Shown here one piece after another: positions 52,803-63,489 of a DNA stretch of 64,000 bases (its first letter is position 1; the number at the start of each line of letters is the position of its first letter). The notes below the pieces were generated by a model, which saw only the letters and a list, made by a program, of their open reading frames with translations, was not told where the DNA came from and made no database searches. A program made the translations under genes and the position numbers. Source of the stretch: Rhodotorula mucilaginosa (lineage: Eukaryota; Basidiomycota; Microbotryomycetes; Sporidiobolales; Sporidiobolaceae); assembly GCA_034406715.1 (NCBI GenBank), contig CP137864.1, positions 1,364,001-1,428,000 of the forward strand, written 5' to 3'.

Positions 52803-55800
52803 ATGGTTCAGGCGGACGTCCGCCGTTTCGACGAGGCGCCGACTCCTCGTCTATCATACTCTCGAGTAGGACGGGGCAAGGGACAGGGTGCCCCGAGTTG
52901 GCCATTGACACCGCAAAACAGCGACGAACCGAGCTTCCAGCCGTTCTTCCCCGCTCCCAACTCCACAGACGGCTTGATCCCGATCGCCAACGACGTCCGA
53001 TCCTCCAAGTGCAGCGCCTACGTCTCGTCCGAGTCCGCCAGCCGCAACAGCGTCGCGTCCGTCGCCTCGCCACCGCCGAAACGGAGCTCCTTGCGCCCCG
53101 CTCGGCGCTTACCGCCGCCGCCGTCCGCCTTGCCCAACACGCCGCCGCCGTCGCCACCCCGAGAGATAGCCACGACGAGTGAGAGTTACCGGGCCGCCCT
53201 CATGAGTTCCTCCATCTCCGACGAGCAGGACGAGGAGACGTGCCCGATCTGCCTCGAACTCTTGTCGCTCCGCTTGGCAGGCGAACGACCTTATGTCGTA
53301 CCAATCTGTGGTCACCGTCTCCGTAAGCCCAATTCTCGCTTTCAAGCACGCGAGACAGCAAGGCATATCGCTGACCCAGGTCGACCCGTCCAGACCATTC
53401 TTGCTTCGAAGCCGTTTACGGCGACCTCGCGCGCGCACAAACCAGGACGGGAGCGAGCCTCGGACTCTGTGGCGTCTGTCGACGGGACATGAAGGTCGGC
53501 GACGCCAGCGACGCCCCCGGCAAGAAGGCCAATAGTGCGTGCAAACCCGGGTGGCGAGACGCCGAAATCAAGTGTCGCTCACCACAAGCGTTTCCACAGA
53601 GTTCGCCAAACTGACTGGACTCTCGTTTGGTCAAGGCCGCGCAAACGAGGCTGCCTCCCCCTCCAAGATGCGCTCGCGGACCAAGGGGACGATCTACGAC
53701 CTTGACGACTCCGACGGCGAGCAGCGAGACGAGCAAGCAGACGACGAACTCGTTCTCATCGACTCGGTCAACTTCGCCGCATCCGCTGCATCTCTCATTA
53801 GCCGGAGATCGAGCGGTAGCACCGGAGGTACCGCCCACGCCCCGGCGAAGGAGATCGTCCGGCCGGTTGTGACGGTGCGCTCCGAACACTCGACCGTCGA
53901 GCGAAGTGGTGAGGCCGGCCACAAGCAACATCTCACTTGCATGATCAGCATCGAGCTCCCCGCTCGGCATTCTGCTCCTGCCGCTGCACTCGATCTGCTC
54001 GCCCAGTCGCAGACGCCAAAGTCGCAGAGGTTCTCCGCTTCGCTCTTACCGGTTCCCGCGATGCCGACGTCGGCTTCCGTCGGATCCCTACACCCTACCT
54101 CTCGGCCCAGGTCACCAGCCTCTTCGTCGACGTACTCCGAACGAGCGCATGTCTCGAAGGCTTCCATACAGAGGCCTCCGGACGTGCTCGCCACCGCCCT
54201 GAACGACCTGCGAGAGCGCATGGCGGATTGGAAGGGCCACTCGCTTGAGGAATTCGGCACGCTGCGCCTCGTCGACTCGATCGATGTCCGCAAAGACACG
54301 ACGACCCGCGACTTCGTCGTCTACCTCTTCGAGGAAGCGATCCTCTGCGTCAGTGACGAGAAACGCAAAGGTTCGATCGCCGGCAAAGGCGTCGACACGG
54401 CGGCGCGCAGCATCGCGACCGACAAGCTCCGACTGAAAGGTCGAGTGTACCTCCGGCATGTCCGAGCCATCGCGGACACGTCGACCGAAGACGAGCTGTC
54501 TCTGACTATCCTCATGACCGACGATGCCGTTGCCCAATTCGTCATGATCTTTCAGGAGCGCTCCAAGCTCGAAGCGTGGAAGGCTCAGATCGAGAGCCTC
54601 TTGCCCTCTCGGCCAGAGGCGCGCCCCCGCGTCGAGTCGATGTACCCGCAGACGCCTGCGTCCGCGTACTCGCCGCCGCGGAACCGACGGGAAGTGACAA
54701 GTGACTTGTCCGCCTCGGATCGATCAGAATTTACCGCATCGACGACCCAGACTCGGACGAACAGGTCGAGTGTCTCGCCTGCTTCGTCGACGATTCCGGA
54801 GGAGCCTTCGTACGAGGAAGATTTTGGTGCCTTCATCCGCCAACAACCCGCCGAGAACAGCAGCCCGCCACCTGTCGGCCTCGGCTTCGCTTCTCACCTG
54901 CATCGATCTATGGAGAGCCGCCGCGACTTTCCCTCGACGGACCTCATGGTGGTCATTTCCATCCCGCCCGCGAGCGCCGGCAGGCTCAAGATCGAGATCA
55001 TCAAGAACGCCTTGGAGTGCCTCGTCGCCAATGCCGGCCCACTCACGAGGATTGCGTTGGTCGCCTACACCACCGGCGAAGGTCCGAGGGGGATGCTCCG
55101 CAAGACGCCCTTCCTCGCAGTGGGCAGGTCCGGAGGGAGGAAGCGCCTCGAAGCCGCGATCGAAGAGCTCGCGCAGGATTCGAAAACCCCGTCGGCTTTG
55201 TTCGACCACAAAGAGGAGCGCGTCAGTGTCGTGACCGCCTGCAACTTGGCGCTGGACGCGATCATGCAGCGCAAGGCAAGTCGATTCTCTTCGAGTCTGG
55301 CTGAGACAGATGATCAAGGCAGTTCACTTACTCGGTACGTCGCTGCTCGCAGGCCAAGTCCGCGTTGACCGGATTCGTCCTCGTCAACGAAGGTCGCGAC
55401 GGCGCAGGCAAGCAGCAGATGGACTTGATCATGGCGCGAGCCGAGGCAGCCAAGTACGTCCAGCGGAGACCGATACTAACCTTCTCAAGCTCGAACGTTC
55501 GCGGGAGGCTTACCTACGCCTGTCGTACAGAGCACCGATACACGCCATCGGTTACGGAAAGTCTCACGACCCGAGCAGCCTCTGGCTCTTGTCGAATCAC
55601 ACCGCCGGCTCGTACACTTTCGTCAAAGAGTTCTGTCAGTCCCACCTGACCCGACGCAACTGATTCTACGCAACGACTGACCCTTTCTTTTGAGCGCAGA
55701 CGACCTCCGCGACGCGCTACTTGGCTGTGTCGGCGGCATCCTCTCGATCGCAGTGACCCACCTGCGCCTGCATGTCCAGGTGCCCGAGTCTCGGTGGTTC

Positions 55801-56855
55801 CGGATCCGCAAAGTCTCCGGAACGCCCGGAGCCGTCGTCGCGCAGACCGGCATCGACGTCGACATCGACCTCGGCGAGATGCGCCACGGCGAGCGCAAGG
55901 ACCTCGTCGTCGAAGTCGAGATGTGTTTCGACGGGTACGAGCCTCGCTCGACCCCCGGCAGCAATGGCGGCGACTGCGGCCTCCGCGTCCCTCCTTCTGG
56001 CCACGCTCGCGACTTCTCGAGCGCGACCGACACCTTCTTCATGACCCAAGCCGGTATCGATTTGTCCGTGTTGGATGCGCCAGACAGTCGGTCTCTCTAC
56101 GCCGACGAATATGACATGATGCCGGACGAGGTTCCGTTGTTCCAGGTGAGCGATGCGCTGCTTCTGAGGGGGCAGTGGGATCAAATTAGCTGACTTCTGC
56201 TTCTCTACAGGTCAATGCGGCATACCGTGATCCAGTTGCTGGGAAGAGCGTCTCTCGCCTGACCCAGACGCCGACACTCCTGACCATCTCGGTCGCGCCG
56301 CCGCCGACTCCGCCCCATCAGCCGGTTGCGAGTTCCTGCTGCCCCGAGCTGGTCCGACGCCGGATTGAGCTCCTCGTCAGCGACATGCTGTCGCGCGCGC
56401 TCCTCTTGATGACTCGGCGGAACGACGAGCAAGCGCTGCGCCTCCTCGGCGAGACGAAGCGGATCATCGCTTCCATCTCGGCGTCGCTGCGCGGTTCGAG
56501 GCGCACGAGCGGCGGCGGCGGCGGCTTGTCCGCCTCTGCGAGTTCCTCCTCCCTCAGATCGGCTTCCTCCTCCTCCTGCGCCGCCGTGACCGCCTCCGGC
56601 CGAGACGCGAACGCGGCAACCGCGCACGCCCTCGCCTCCTTGATCACCATCGCGCGCGACGTCGACGCGATCCACGAGGCGTTCCTGACTCGCGAGGCGT
56701 TCGAGACCGTCGGTCGGTACCAAGCTGCGCAGCAGGCGGTCGTCCTACGAGATCAGCGCAGCTGGACGCCCAAGAGCGGAATCGAGCGACTCTTTTGGCG
56801 GGCCGACCACTCGCTGTGGATGGTCGCCAAGAGCCAGCGGTGGATCTCGCCCTGA
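52803..56855 (+). CDS. RING-PH-vWA protein, Far1/Ste5-type MAPK scaffold candidate, 1210 aa
   Basis: Seven exons: 52803-53322, 53394-53534, 53600-55275, 55353-55453, 55531-55634, 55700-56145 and 56211-56855 (3633 nt). The N-terminal 135 residues are Ser/Pro-rich. Next comes a RING-H2 finger (ETCPICLELL, VPICGHRLHHSCF, LCGVCRRDM; residues about 145-210). A PH domain lies around 440-590 (FVVYLFEEAILCVSDEKRK to FQERSKLEAWKAQIESLL). A vWA domain begins at about 690 (DLMVVISIPPASAGRLKIEI) and includes IHAIGYGKSHDPSSLWLLSN. RING-PH-vWA order is the established architecture of the Ste5/Far1 scaffolds of the pheromone MAP-kinase pathway. Basidiomycetes are expected to have the ancestral Far1-like form. 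The role in mating signalling here is inference. The third intron starts with GC instead of GT. Confidence 0.8.
55276..55352 (+). other. GC-AG intron in the RING-PH-vWA gene
   Basis: The donor reads AAG then GCAAGT, a perfect consensus apart from C at the second position. The acceptor is GCTCGCAG. Only this splice joins AIMQRK to AKSALTGFVLVNEG, which is conserved vWA-type sequence. Confidence 0.75.
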
Positions 56856-57104
56856 GGAGAGTATCCACGAGCCTCTTCCGTCGTCCGCTTGTGAACCCTT
56901 CTTGCTCCTTTCTTCCATACTGTATACCCTTATGTTCCGTTTGCCGTGATAGTGTCTCCTCTTCCTCGCGCCAAGGTCGCATTAATTAATGTTGAACACT
57001 GGTCATACACTTGATCGATGGTGGTGGTGGCAACAAGAGAGAGGTATCAATGCGTGCGAAGTTGCGAGTAGAGTGGCGAGAGACTCGTTCAGGGGGCGGG
57101 TTGC
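56856..57104. other. Intergenic between convergent genes
   Basis: About 250 bp between two convergent stops. AT-richer around 56980-57010 (ATTAATTAATG). No gene seen. Confidence 0.45.
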
Positions 57105-57723
57105 TCAACTCCGCTGGACGTGGTGGAAGGTCGTGGTGAGAGGGCCAGGATTCGGCCAGACCTGTCGGCACGAATTGCGCGTCAGAGCAAGTCCGACGAC
57201 TGGGGAGGAAGGAAAACGCACGCGGCCGACGACCTTGCCCTTGATGAGGGCGAGCGGCACGGGACCGTAATCTCTCGAGTCGGTCGAGTTGCTCGCGTTG
57301 TCTCCGGCGATCCAGACATGACCTTTTGGGACGGTACACCACTCGTCTCTAGCGTTTCTCCGTTCGCCGGTCGGGTCGACGCAGATGGTATCTCCGGGCA
57401 AGCCGATCACGCGCTTCAGGACTTGGTGGGTCGGGTCGAAGGGCGAGATGGCGGTGACGAGGTTGCCGCGCTCGAGCGGGGTCAGGCGGAGGGCGAGGGG
57501 AGAATGCAGGACGAGGGTGCCGCGATCTGACAAGGTCGGGTACATGGAGGCGCCGGCGCAGGGTCGGATCTCTGCGACATTCTGGTTGAAGAGGTGAACT
57601 GCGACGAGGAGCTGCAAGAAGCGATGAGCACACGAGCACAGATGCAGGGTAGAGTACACGCACCTGGAATGTCCCGAGAGCGTATTTGGACCCAGTCTTG
57701 AGCCGTGCCAGCAGCCCCGACAT
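57105..57723 (-). CDS. IMP1: Mitochondrial inner membrane protease subunit 1 (signal peptidase I family)
   Basis: Three exons, 57723-57664, 57611-57222 and 57161-57105 (507 nt, 168 aa). The catalytic serine is in GASMYPTLSDRG and the catalytic lysine in LKRVIGLPGDTICVDP. The third family box is VWIAGDNASNSTDSRDYGPV then PLALIKGKVVGRVWP. The N-S-x-DSR form favours Imp1 over Imp2. A short N-terminal hydrophobic stretch (LLVAVHLFNQNVAEI) anchors the protein in the inner membrane. Known role: removes sorting signals from proteins delivered to the intermembrane space. The C-terminus is short, as usual. Only 97 bp separate its start from the divergent neighbour. Confidence 0.9.
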
Positions 57724-57820
57724 TGTTCAAGTCGACCGCATCCGGATCGAGGAGGAAGAGAGAGAGAGACCGCCAGAGCGACTTGCCCTCCGACCACTCG
57801 CTCACCTGCTCCAGGATGCG
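57724..57820. promoter_or_regulatory. 97-bp divergent promoter, IMP1 / C1orf74-family gene
   Basis: The shortest head-to-head spacing in the window. It contains GAGGAGGAAGAGAGAGAGAG (purine tract about 57748-57767) and no TATA box. Confidence 0.45.
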
Positions 57821-58883
57821 ATGATCTTGACGACAGAGCTCCCGCAAGAGCTCCTGCATCGGCTCCGCGATCATCCGCTCCGCCTCAGCGCGATGAGGAG
57901 CGCCCTCCTCGCTGCTAACCTCGAAGGGGTCTGGTGGGGCTCGAGGTCCGTCCACCCGGCTACGCACCATCAAGCGCGCTCTAGAAGTTCGTGCTGATTC
58001 GGCAATGCTATTTAGAACTGCTGCTCTTGTCGACAGGGCGTCTTTTGACCAAGACGGCGCTCGTCAACTGGGCGAATGCCTGCAGGTGCTTTCATTTCCT
58101 CTCAAACACCAGGCTCATCCCTTGCTACGACTCATACTCGTTCTCACACTACTCCCAGACCGCTCAGCCAGAGCTCTTTGTCGTCTACGAACCCACGACG
58201 GAGCAGACCCTTGTGGTCAATCGCCGACTCTTGCGCGAGAGACTTGCAGAAACCGTCCTCTTCATCGAAGTCGGCGGGAAAGAACCCGCATTGGTGGGTC
58301 CACTTGGGCGCCCTGATGTTTGTTCATATAACTCACTCGGCTTTGTGTGCATATGCAGCTCGAGACTGCCCCGTTAGGCGCACAGAAGCTGCTCGAGGCG
58401 ATCGCGAACCACGCCGCCACCTCGTCCTTCTGCCTCCTCGACCTCGACCCGCCCGGTCGCACCTCGGACCTGATCCCCCTCGCTGGGATCTTGCTCGATT
58501 ATGCTACGGCCTATTGCGTAAACTCCGGAGACGGTTCAAACTGTCTCGGTGGGCGAGAATTGCACCTGATCGAGGCGTTTTCCATCACGGCCGGCGGTCA
58601 AAGGTTCGACGGTGGAATCCATTTTCCGATGATTACCTACAAAAGTCACTCGACACTGACCCTTCTCCGTTCCCTGCACTCCAGGAACCACCTCTTCTCG
58701 TTCTCGTACCCCGCCGAGATTGTCTCCTCCACGCCCGCGCTGAAACCGAATGCGGTCGTCGCCCAAGTCGATCGCAAACTTCAGGCACGCTTCCGCGAAG
58801 CCCAACAACGATATCCAGAACTGGTCGGGTTCTCTATGGAGGTTAAATACAGTACAGTCACGCTGGATCAAGTTGCATTGTAA
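57821..58883 (+). CDS. C1orf74/DUF4504 (UPF0739) family protein
   Basis: Exons 57821-57945, 58037-58085, 58159-58293, 58359-58603 and 58685-58883 give 753 nt (250 aa). The family match is in the C-terminal half: SGDGSNCLGGRELHLIEAFS, then LFSFSYPAEI, and the closing RFREAQQRYPELVGFSMEVK with TVTLDQVAL. This resembles the end of the animal C1orf74 proteins as I recall them. The length also agrees (about 270 aa in animals). No function is established for the family. The 58604-58684 intron is 81 nt, divisible by three and without an in-frame stop, so a retained form would insert 27 residues. The first exon and start codon are inferred from splice phase only. Confidence 0.62.
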
Positions 58884-58992
58884 CAGGAGTGTTGTTGCTA
58901 CAGCAGAGTATGGACAACAGGGAGGTCAGGAAGGCTGGCAGAGAGAAAGCTACAGACCAGAGAGAGCACCTCCTAGAAGGGGAAGAAGCTGA

Positions 58993-59961
58993 TTAAAGCG
59001 AAGAGAGCTGAGCCATCTGCATCTTGGTCGATTCGCTCATGTCGAACCCGGCCGCGTCGACTGCGACCCAACCGTTCTCCTCGACTTCGACCGTGCCGGC
59101 GGCGAGCTCTTTGATCCGTTCGGGGGTGAGGGACGTCAATGCGGGGAGGTTCAGGCGGACGCGGAGTTGCGGGCGGGGCTTGGCTGGATCGACAGTGGTG
59201 GCGATGAACTGTGGCACGCGTCGGTTTTCTTTTTCTCGTCAGCCAAGAAGGGGGAGGAAGGCACGTCTCTCTCGATAGCCACGACGGGACTGGGGCGCAC
59301 CTTTGAGGCGGCGTGTCCGGTGTTTTCGCCGACCCACCACCCTTCGAGGACCTTGCGCGCCAACTCTTCCGTCCACCTCGTCCCCTCCGGTACGACCGCT
59401 TCCCCTTCGTTCTTGATCTCGAGCCAGTCCATCGCCTCGTACGAAGACTCGGTGCGGATACAGACGGCGTGGTGGGACCGGAGTCCGGTCATGTGGTTCG
59501 AGGAGAAGGACATGAGGCGGGACGAGAAGAGCACGACGGTTTTGAAGGTGAAGGGGATCGGCGGCGAGGACGTTTTCACTTGCGGGTGCCGCAGGAATGG
59601 GACTTCGACTTTGGCTTCCTGGTAGCCGTTGTTGCTCCGGGTCAGTCTCCACGGTGCACTGTAGAAGAGAGAAGGGGCAGTGACTGACGAAGAAGGTGGA
59701 TTTGCCCATCGGGACATAGTTGACTCCCGTGTCGACCTGCTTGCCCGCTTCCACGCACACCCAGCGTTTCCCGTGCCCCGGATCCGGCAGCTGGGCGACT
59801 CCTGCAGCCTGGGCGAGTTGGTCGTTTGAGAGGAAGGCGTCGTCGGCGTTGCCCCACTCGGAGGGGAGCAGGGCGCGGACGAGCGGTTCGGGGAGGGCCA
59901 CGGGGACAAAGATCAGGTCGTAGTGTCCGGTAAAGAGCGCAGAGATGGCTTCTGCGAGCAT
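58993..59961 (-). CDS. Unrecognised conserved-looking cytosolic protein, 268 aa (possible acetoacetate-decarboxylase-like fold)
   Basis: Three exons, 59961-59689, 59618-59301 and 59208-58993 (807 nt). The protein reads as a folded enzyme-like chain: GHYDLIFVPVALPEPLVRAL, VCVEAGKQVDTGVNYVPMG, EAKVEVPFLRHP, TFKTVVLFSSRLMSFSSNHM and a C-terminal LRVRLNLPALTSL. The 'conversion to P-x-x-L-L-P near the start, then beta-rich body' pattern faintly recalls acetoacetate-decarboxylase-like domains, but the catalytic lysine context is not recognised. The first intron was placed at the CTACCAG acceptor because only that keeps frame; its branch ACTGAC is 25 nt upstream. The frame is open upstream to about 60330, and another in-frame ATG (MVLAEQEGD) exists, so a longer N-terminus is possible. 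Confidence 0.6.
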
Positions 59962-60904
59962 GGTTGTGACTGTGAGTCGTATACTGGGTTGGAGTCGGTG
60001 ACGCGGACTCGGAAGTGGTGCCGCAGCGCACTCTGACGAGCCCTCTGGCGGGCCTCCCCTCGAGCCGTTCTGTACTTCCACACGCGCGGCGATTCCACCC
60101 GTCTCCTCGCTCGCATCACCCTCTTGCTCAGCCAGCACCATCGCTTGCACGCATCGACATCCAGCATTCCCGAACCGCCCGATGCTGAACGCCGCACCCT
60201 CAACCCAAATCAGCGCGCCCGCGCACGCAGATGCAGCGTCCCAGGCGTCACGGCCGGCTGAGCTCGCTACCGATACATCTTCGCCTCGCTCGACCCCACC
60301 CTCAATACTGCTTGCACTGGCGCGCGACTTCCGCCTCACAGTGTCCTAAATCTGCTATGCCTACCCGCGCTACCAGCAACGGCCCTGCTGCACTGCGCTT
60401 CAAGTCCGACATCTTCCTCTCCCCTTTCCCTCCCCATTTCCACCACACCCAGCGCCCCTCTATTTATGCTCCCCGTCCCTTCGAGTGCGTCTCCTCTCAC
60501 TAGGAGGAGACAAAACTCCGTGGACGGTGGAGCGGGAAAGGAGGGGCAGAGCGACGCGGGCGGAGGAGTTCTCTCCTCCTCTCGCGGCCCGACGCCTCGT
60601 TTCTTGCCTTACTAGCAGTGCTCCCCGACTGTTTGGCCGCTCTCGCGAAAGCTCGGTCGGGAGGCGGCGTCTGGAACACCCCCTCTCTACTTCCCTCTTT
60701 TTTTCTTTCTTTTTTTCTGCTCTCTTGTCGATCGATTCCTTCTCAAGCTTGTGCTCGGCCTGCTTGGCTTGGTCTGCCCCGAAGATTCATTTGCTTCACT
60801 TACAGTTTCCTATCTACGTTGGGCTTGGTCCGAATGCTATGGACTGCCTCGCGGACGGTGAGACTGCCTCCCTCAGGGTCCACCGCGGTCGATGATCACA
60901 ATGC
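59962..60904. other. Intergenic, about 940 bp
   Basis: Upstream of the unrecognised minus-strand gene and downstream of the first secreted gene. Plus-strand frames here are Ser/Arg/Leu-rich and not convincing. A T-rich CTCTTTTTTTCTTTC tract lies at about 60697-60720. No gene is supported. Confidence 0.4.
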
Positions 60905-61544
60905 TCAGCGAGTAACTTCTACGGAGATGTTGTACGTCTGGACGTAGTACGTCGGCGCGTCGTCGCCATTCGGCTCCTGCTTCTCGGTGACGATCAAGAC
61001 TGGAAGGGGTGCGGTTCGAGATTCAGACGGCGGCTAACAAGACATTTGACCGGCGCGCGAAACGAGACTCACAATACGTTCCCGTTTCGGTCACTGCCTG
61101 AGAGGGGATAGTCAGGGTACCGTTGACCCAGGGACCGTCGTCGTCTGCGCGGTCGAGGTCGTCCGCGAGTTCGAGAATCGCAACGGAAGTGAAGTCGCCG
61201 TTGACGCGACCGACGGGGGCAGGTCCTTGCAGCCCGACGCTGAGCGACTCGAACCGAGGCGGGTTCCCGATGTGAGGACCCGTTGGGACCTGATCCGCAT
61301 TCCGTGAATCGGCGGGAGAGTGAGAACGAGCGTGAGCCGCGAAAGAGATCTCTTCTCCAACAAAGAGCAAGAGCGAACGCACTGCAGGGAGGTACGCGAG
61401 CTGGAATTGCTGGTCAATTGCGATAGTGTCGTCCGCCTTCGGGCTGACTAACTCCCCGGCATAGACGGCGCGGCGGACGAGCGGGCTCGCGTACGCAAAG
61501 GTAGCGCATGCAGCGAGAAGGGTTGCGATGGAGACGAGACGCAT
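60905..61544 (-). CDS. Small secreted protein A, 157 aa, tandem paralog
   Basis: Three exons, 61544-61383, 61289-61073 and 60999-60905 (474 nt). A clear signal peptide (MRLVSIATLLAACATFAYAS) is followed by PLVRR, a possible Kex2-type dibasic site. The mature part is short and beta-like: LVSPKADDTIAIDQQFQLAY, SLSVGLQGPAPVG, GPWVNGTLTIPSQAVTETGT, FLIVTEKQ and YYVQTYNISVEVT. It shares the order of these blocks, and both intron phases (0 and 1), with the gene at 62215-62889. A beta-sandwich such as the Ser-Thr-rich or GPI-anchored wall-protein N-domain is possible. No GPI signal is seen at the C-terminus. The function is unknown; location is extracellular by inference. Confidence 0.75.
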
Positions 61545-62214
61545 AGCGGTTTTGAGCTTTGATTTGCATTGGATTCAGGCGAGGAGCGTTCGCAGCAGGA
61601 AAGAGAGACTTGAAGCGCAACGAGTCGCCTCCAGCGAGTTTGAGCCGGAATCTCCTGCGCTTCAAAGTTCGGGGAGCAAAGAGCATCCGGTTGACGACGC
61701 CACTGTTGCTCGCGTTAGGTGATCATGCCGAGCTGCAGGCATGGCTCATTTGAAGTTGATGATAGCTACATCAGCAAACTTAGCTCTCGAGCATGTATGT
61801 ACTAAGCATCGTGCATACACGCGTTGCAGAGTCAGGCTCCGAGAGGCTGCAGCGGCGACGACGCAGAGAGCTCGTGTGACGTCTTGCGTGGGCGTGCACG
61901 GATTTTCCGCTTTGGTAATTCGTCGCTAAGCCCGAGCTCGGAATTGTGCATACGGAGCGGAGAGTAGGTACCTGAACCGTCTTCAGGCAAGAGGCGTAGA
62001 GTGGGGCGGACGCGCGTCGCTTGCACTTCTTCCCTAGTTTCGGGTCATCGGCAGATCCCGTATACTTCCCTCCGCTCTGAAAGTAGTTGATCGGGCAATA
62101 AGAGCGTCCATTGGCAGAGTGAGTGCGCATTTGTCTGATGCCGATCGTGAGAAAACAAGATGGGAGAGGATACAAAAGTCGGCGCAGGTTCCTATATACG
62201 AAAGTATCAGGGGA
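61545..62214. other. Intergenic between the two secreted paralogs
   Basis: About 670 bp. No third copy and no other gene could be read on either strand. Confidence 0.45.
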
Positions 62215-62889
62215 TCACTCCGAGGCTTGTTCCGTGACCTCGATCGAGATGTTGTACGTCTGGACGCGGTAGGGCAACGCATTCTCGGTGTATGCCGCGA
62301 TCTGGTGCTCAGTCACAATGAGGACTGCATTGCGACATGGGAGCACTTTCGTCAGCCAAGACCCGGAGGATGGCGCGAATCGAGCGGCTACACTCACAGT
62401 ACTGTCCGGGTTTGTAAACCAGGCTGGACGGGACCGTGAGTGACGCGTTGACCGCCGGACCGGGTCCCCAGGGACTCAAACCAGTTGCGAGCTCGAGGAT
62501 CCCGAACGGCGCGAATTGGTATGGGTCAATCACGATCGGCGCCGGGCCTTGGAGTCCGACGTCGAGGGACTGCAGGAGCTCGCCATAGTGAGGCGTCGCC
62601 GAGTCGGGCTGCGGGGTAGGGACCGGTCGGCGAGAAGGTCAGTCAACCGAAGGAAGCGCGAGAATCGAGCAGACTCTTGCGAAGATCCACAAGCGCCAAA
62701 GTGACTCACGTTCGGTGTGTAAGAAAAGGTGATGTTGCTGCCAATGGCGACAGAGGAACCAGCGGTAGGCGACTGCAAGACGCCGGAGAAGGCGGGCTGG
62801 ACGTCGTCGGCGCGAGGCTGAATCGGACCGGCCGAGACCAAGCTCGCCGCCAAGGCGGCGACGGTGGTAGTGAAAAGGTTGAAGTGCAT
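62215..62889 (-). CDS. Small secreted protein B, 166 aa, tandem paralog
   Basis: Three exons, 62889-62710, 62608-62398 and 62324-62215 (501 nt). Signal peptide MHFNLFTTTVAALAASLVSA, then GPIQPRADD. The body repeats the pattern of its neighbour: LQSPTAGSSVAIGSNITFSY, SLDVGLQGPAPIV, GPAVNASLTVPSSLVYKPGQ, YFLIVTEHQ and YRVQTYNISIEVTEQ. The two proteins are perhaps one-third identical, with conserved exon count and phases, so they stem from an old tandem duplication. N-glycosylation sequons (NIT, NAS, NIS) are present. The function is unknown. The same strand and a 670-bp gap allow independent promoters. Confidence 0.77.
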
Positions 62890-63489
62890 GGTTAACGATT
62901 TCTTTAAGGCAGAGGGGTGACGGGAAAGAAGAAAGCAAGAGCGCTCGCTGCAGCTGGAGACGGTTTGATGCCGGCACGAGGAACGTGACTTCACCTGTTC
63001 GGAATATCCGCGTCGTAAAGAAGCAGCGCCGTAAAGCTTGATACATTTTGGAGCTCATAAGCGCCTGCTGATTCGTATGTTTGGCTCGTTAGAGGCTTGG
63101 CTATTAGTCGCATGCCGGACCGGTGCACAGCCTTGTAGTGCTTGGCCTCCGTCATGAACCAAAAATGGGCGAAGTAGAGCAGGTGGCGCAGTAAATCTGC
63201 ATCACGCAAGGTATCATGAGCGCCGCCATGTCAAAACTCTGCTGCAGGAGCAAAGAAATGCTAAAGGCGCGGGCGATGCACGTCCAAGTCACTGGATGCA
63301 GAGCTGAGGAGAAGCCAGACCGGTGCGGAATCTCCGTCGAACAGCGTACAGAGCTGGAAGCGACGAAGCCGACGGCGGTGTCGTGAGCCTCTATGCATGA
63401 CCATCGTGAAGCGAAGAATATCGCGAGAAAGCAGAGCCGCCTCGGAAAGGGTTCTTGGGGTGAGGCAGGCGGCTTGATTGCACGCGGCG
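62890..63489. other. Intergenic, about 600 bp
   Basis: Promoter of secreted protein B and 3' flank of the ligase-like gene. No gene is supported. Confidence 0.4.

Noticed and set aside
52481-53182. Plus-strand frame overlapping the first exon of the RING-PH-vWA gene
   Set aside because: Arg/Ser-rich alternative frame. The frame from ATG 52803 leads directly into the RING finger.
60485-60895. 136-codon plus-strand frame in the 59962-60904 gap
   Set aside because: Ser/Phe/Leu-rich because of a T-rich tract; no start context and no motif.
61780-62175. Possible third secreted paralog between the two tandem copies
   Set aside because: No signal peptide and none of the shared blocks (GLQGPAP, LIVTE) were found.
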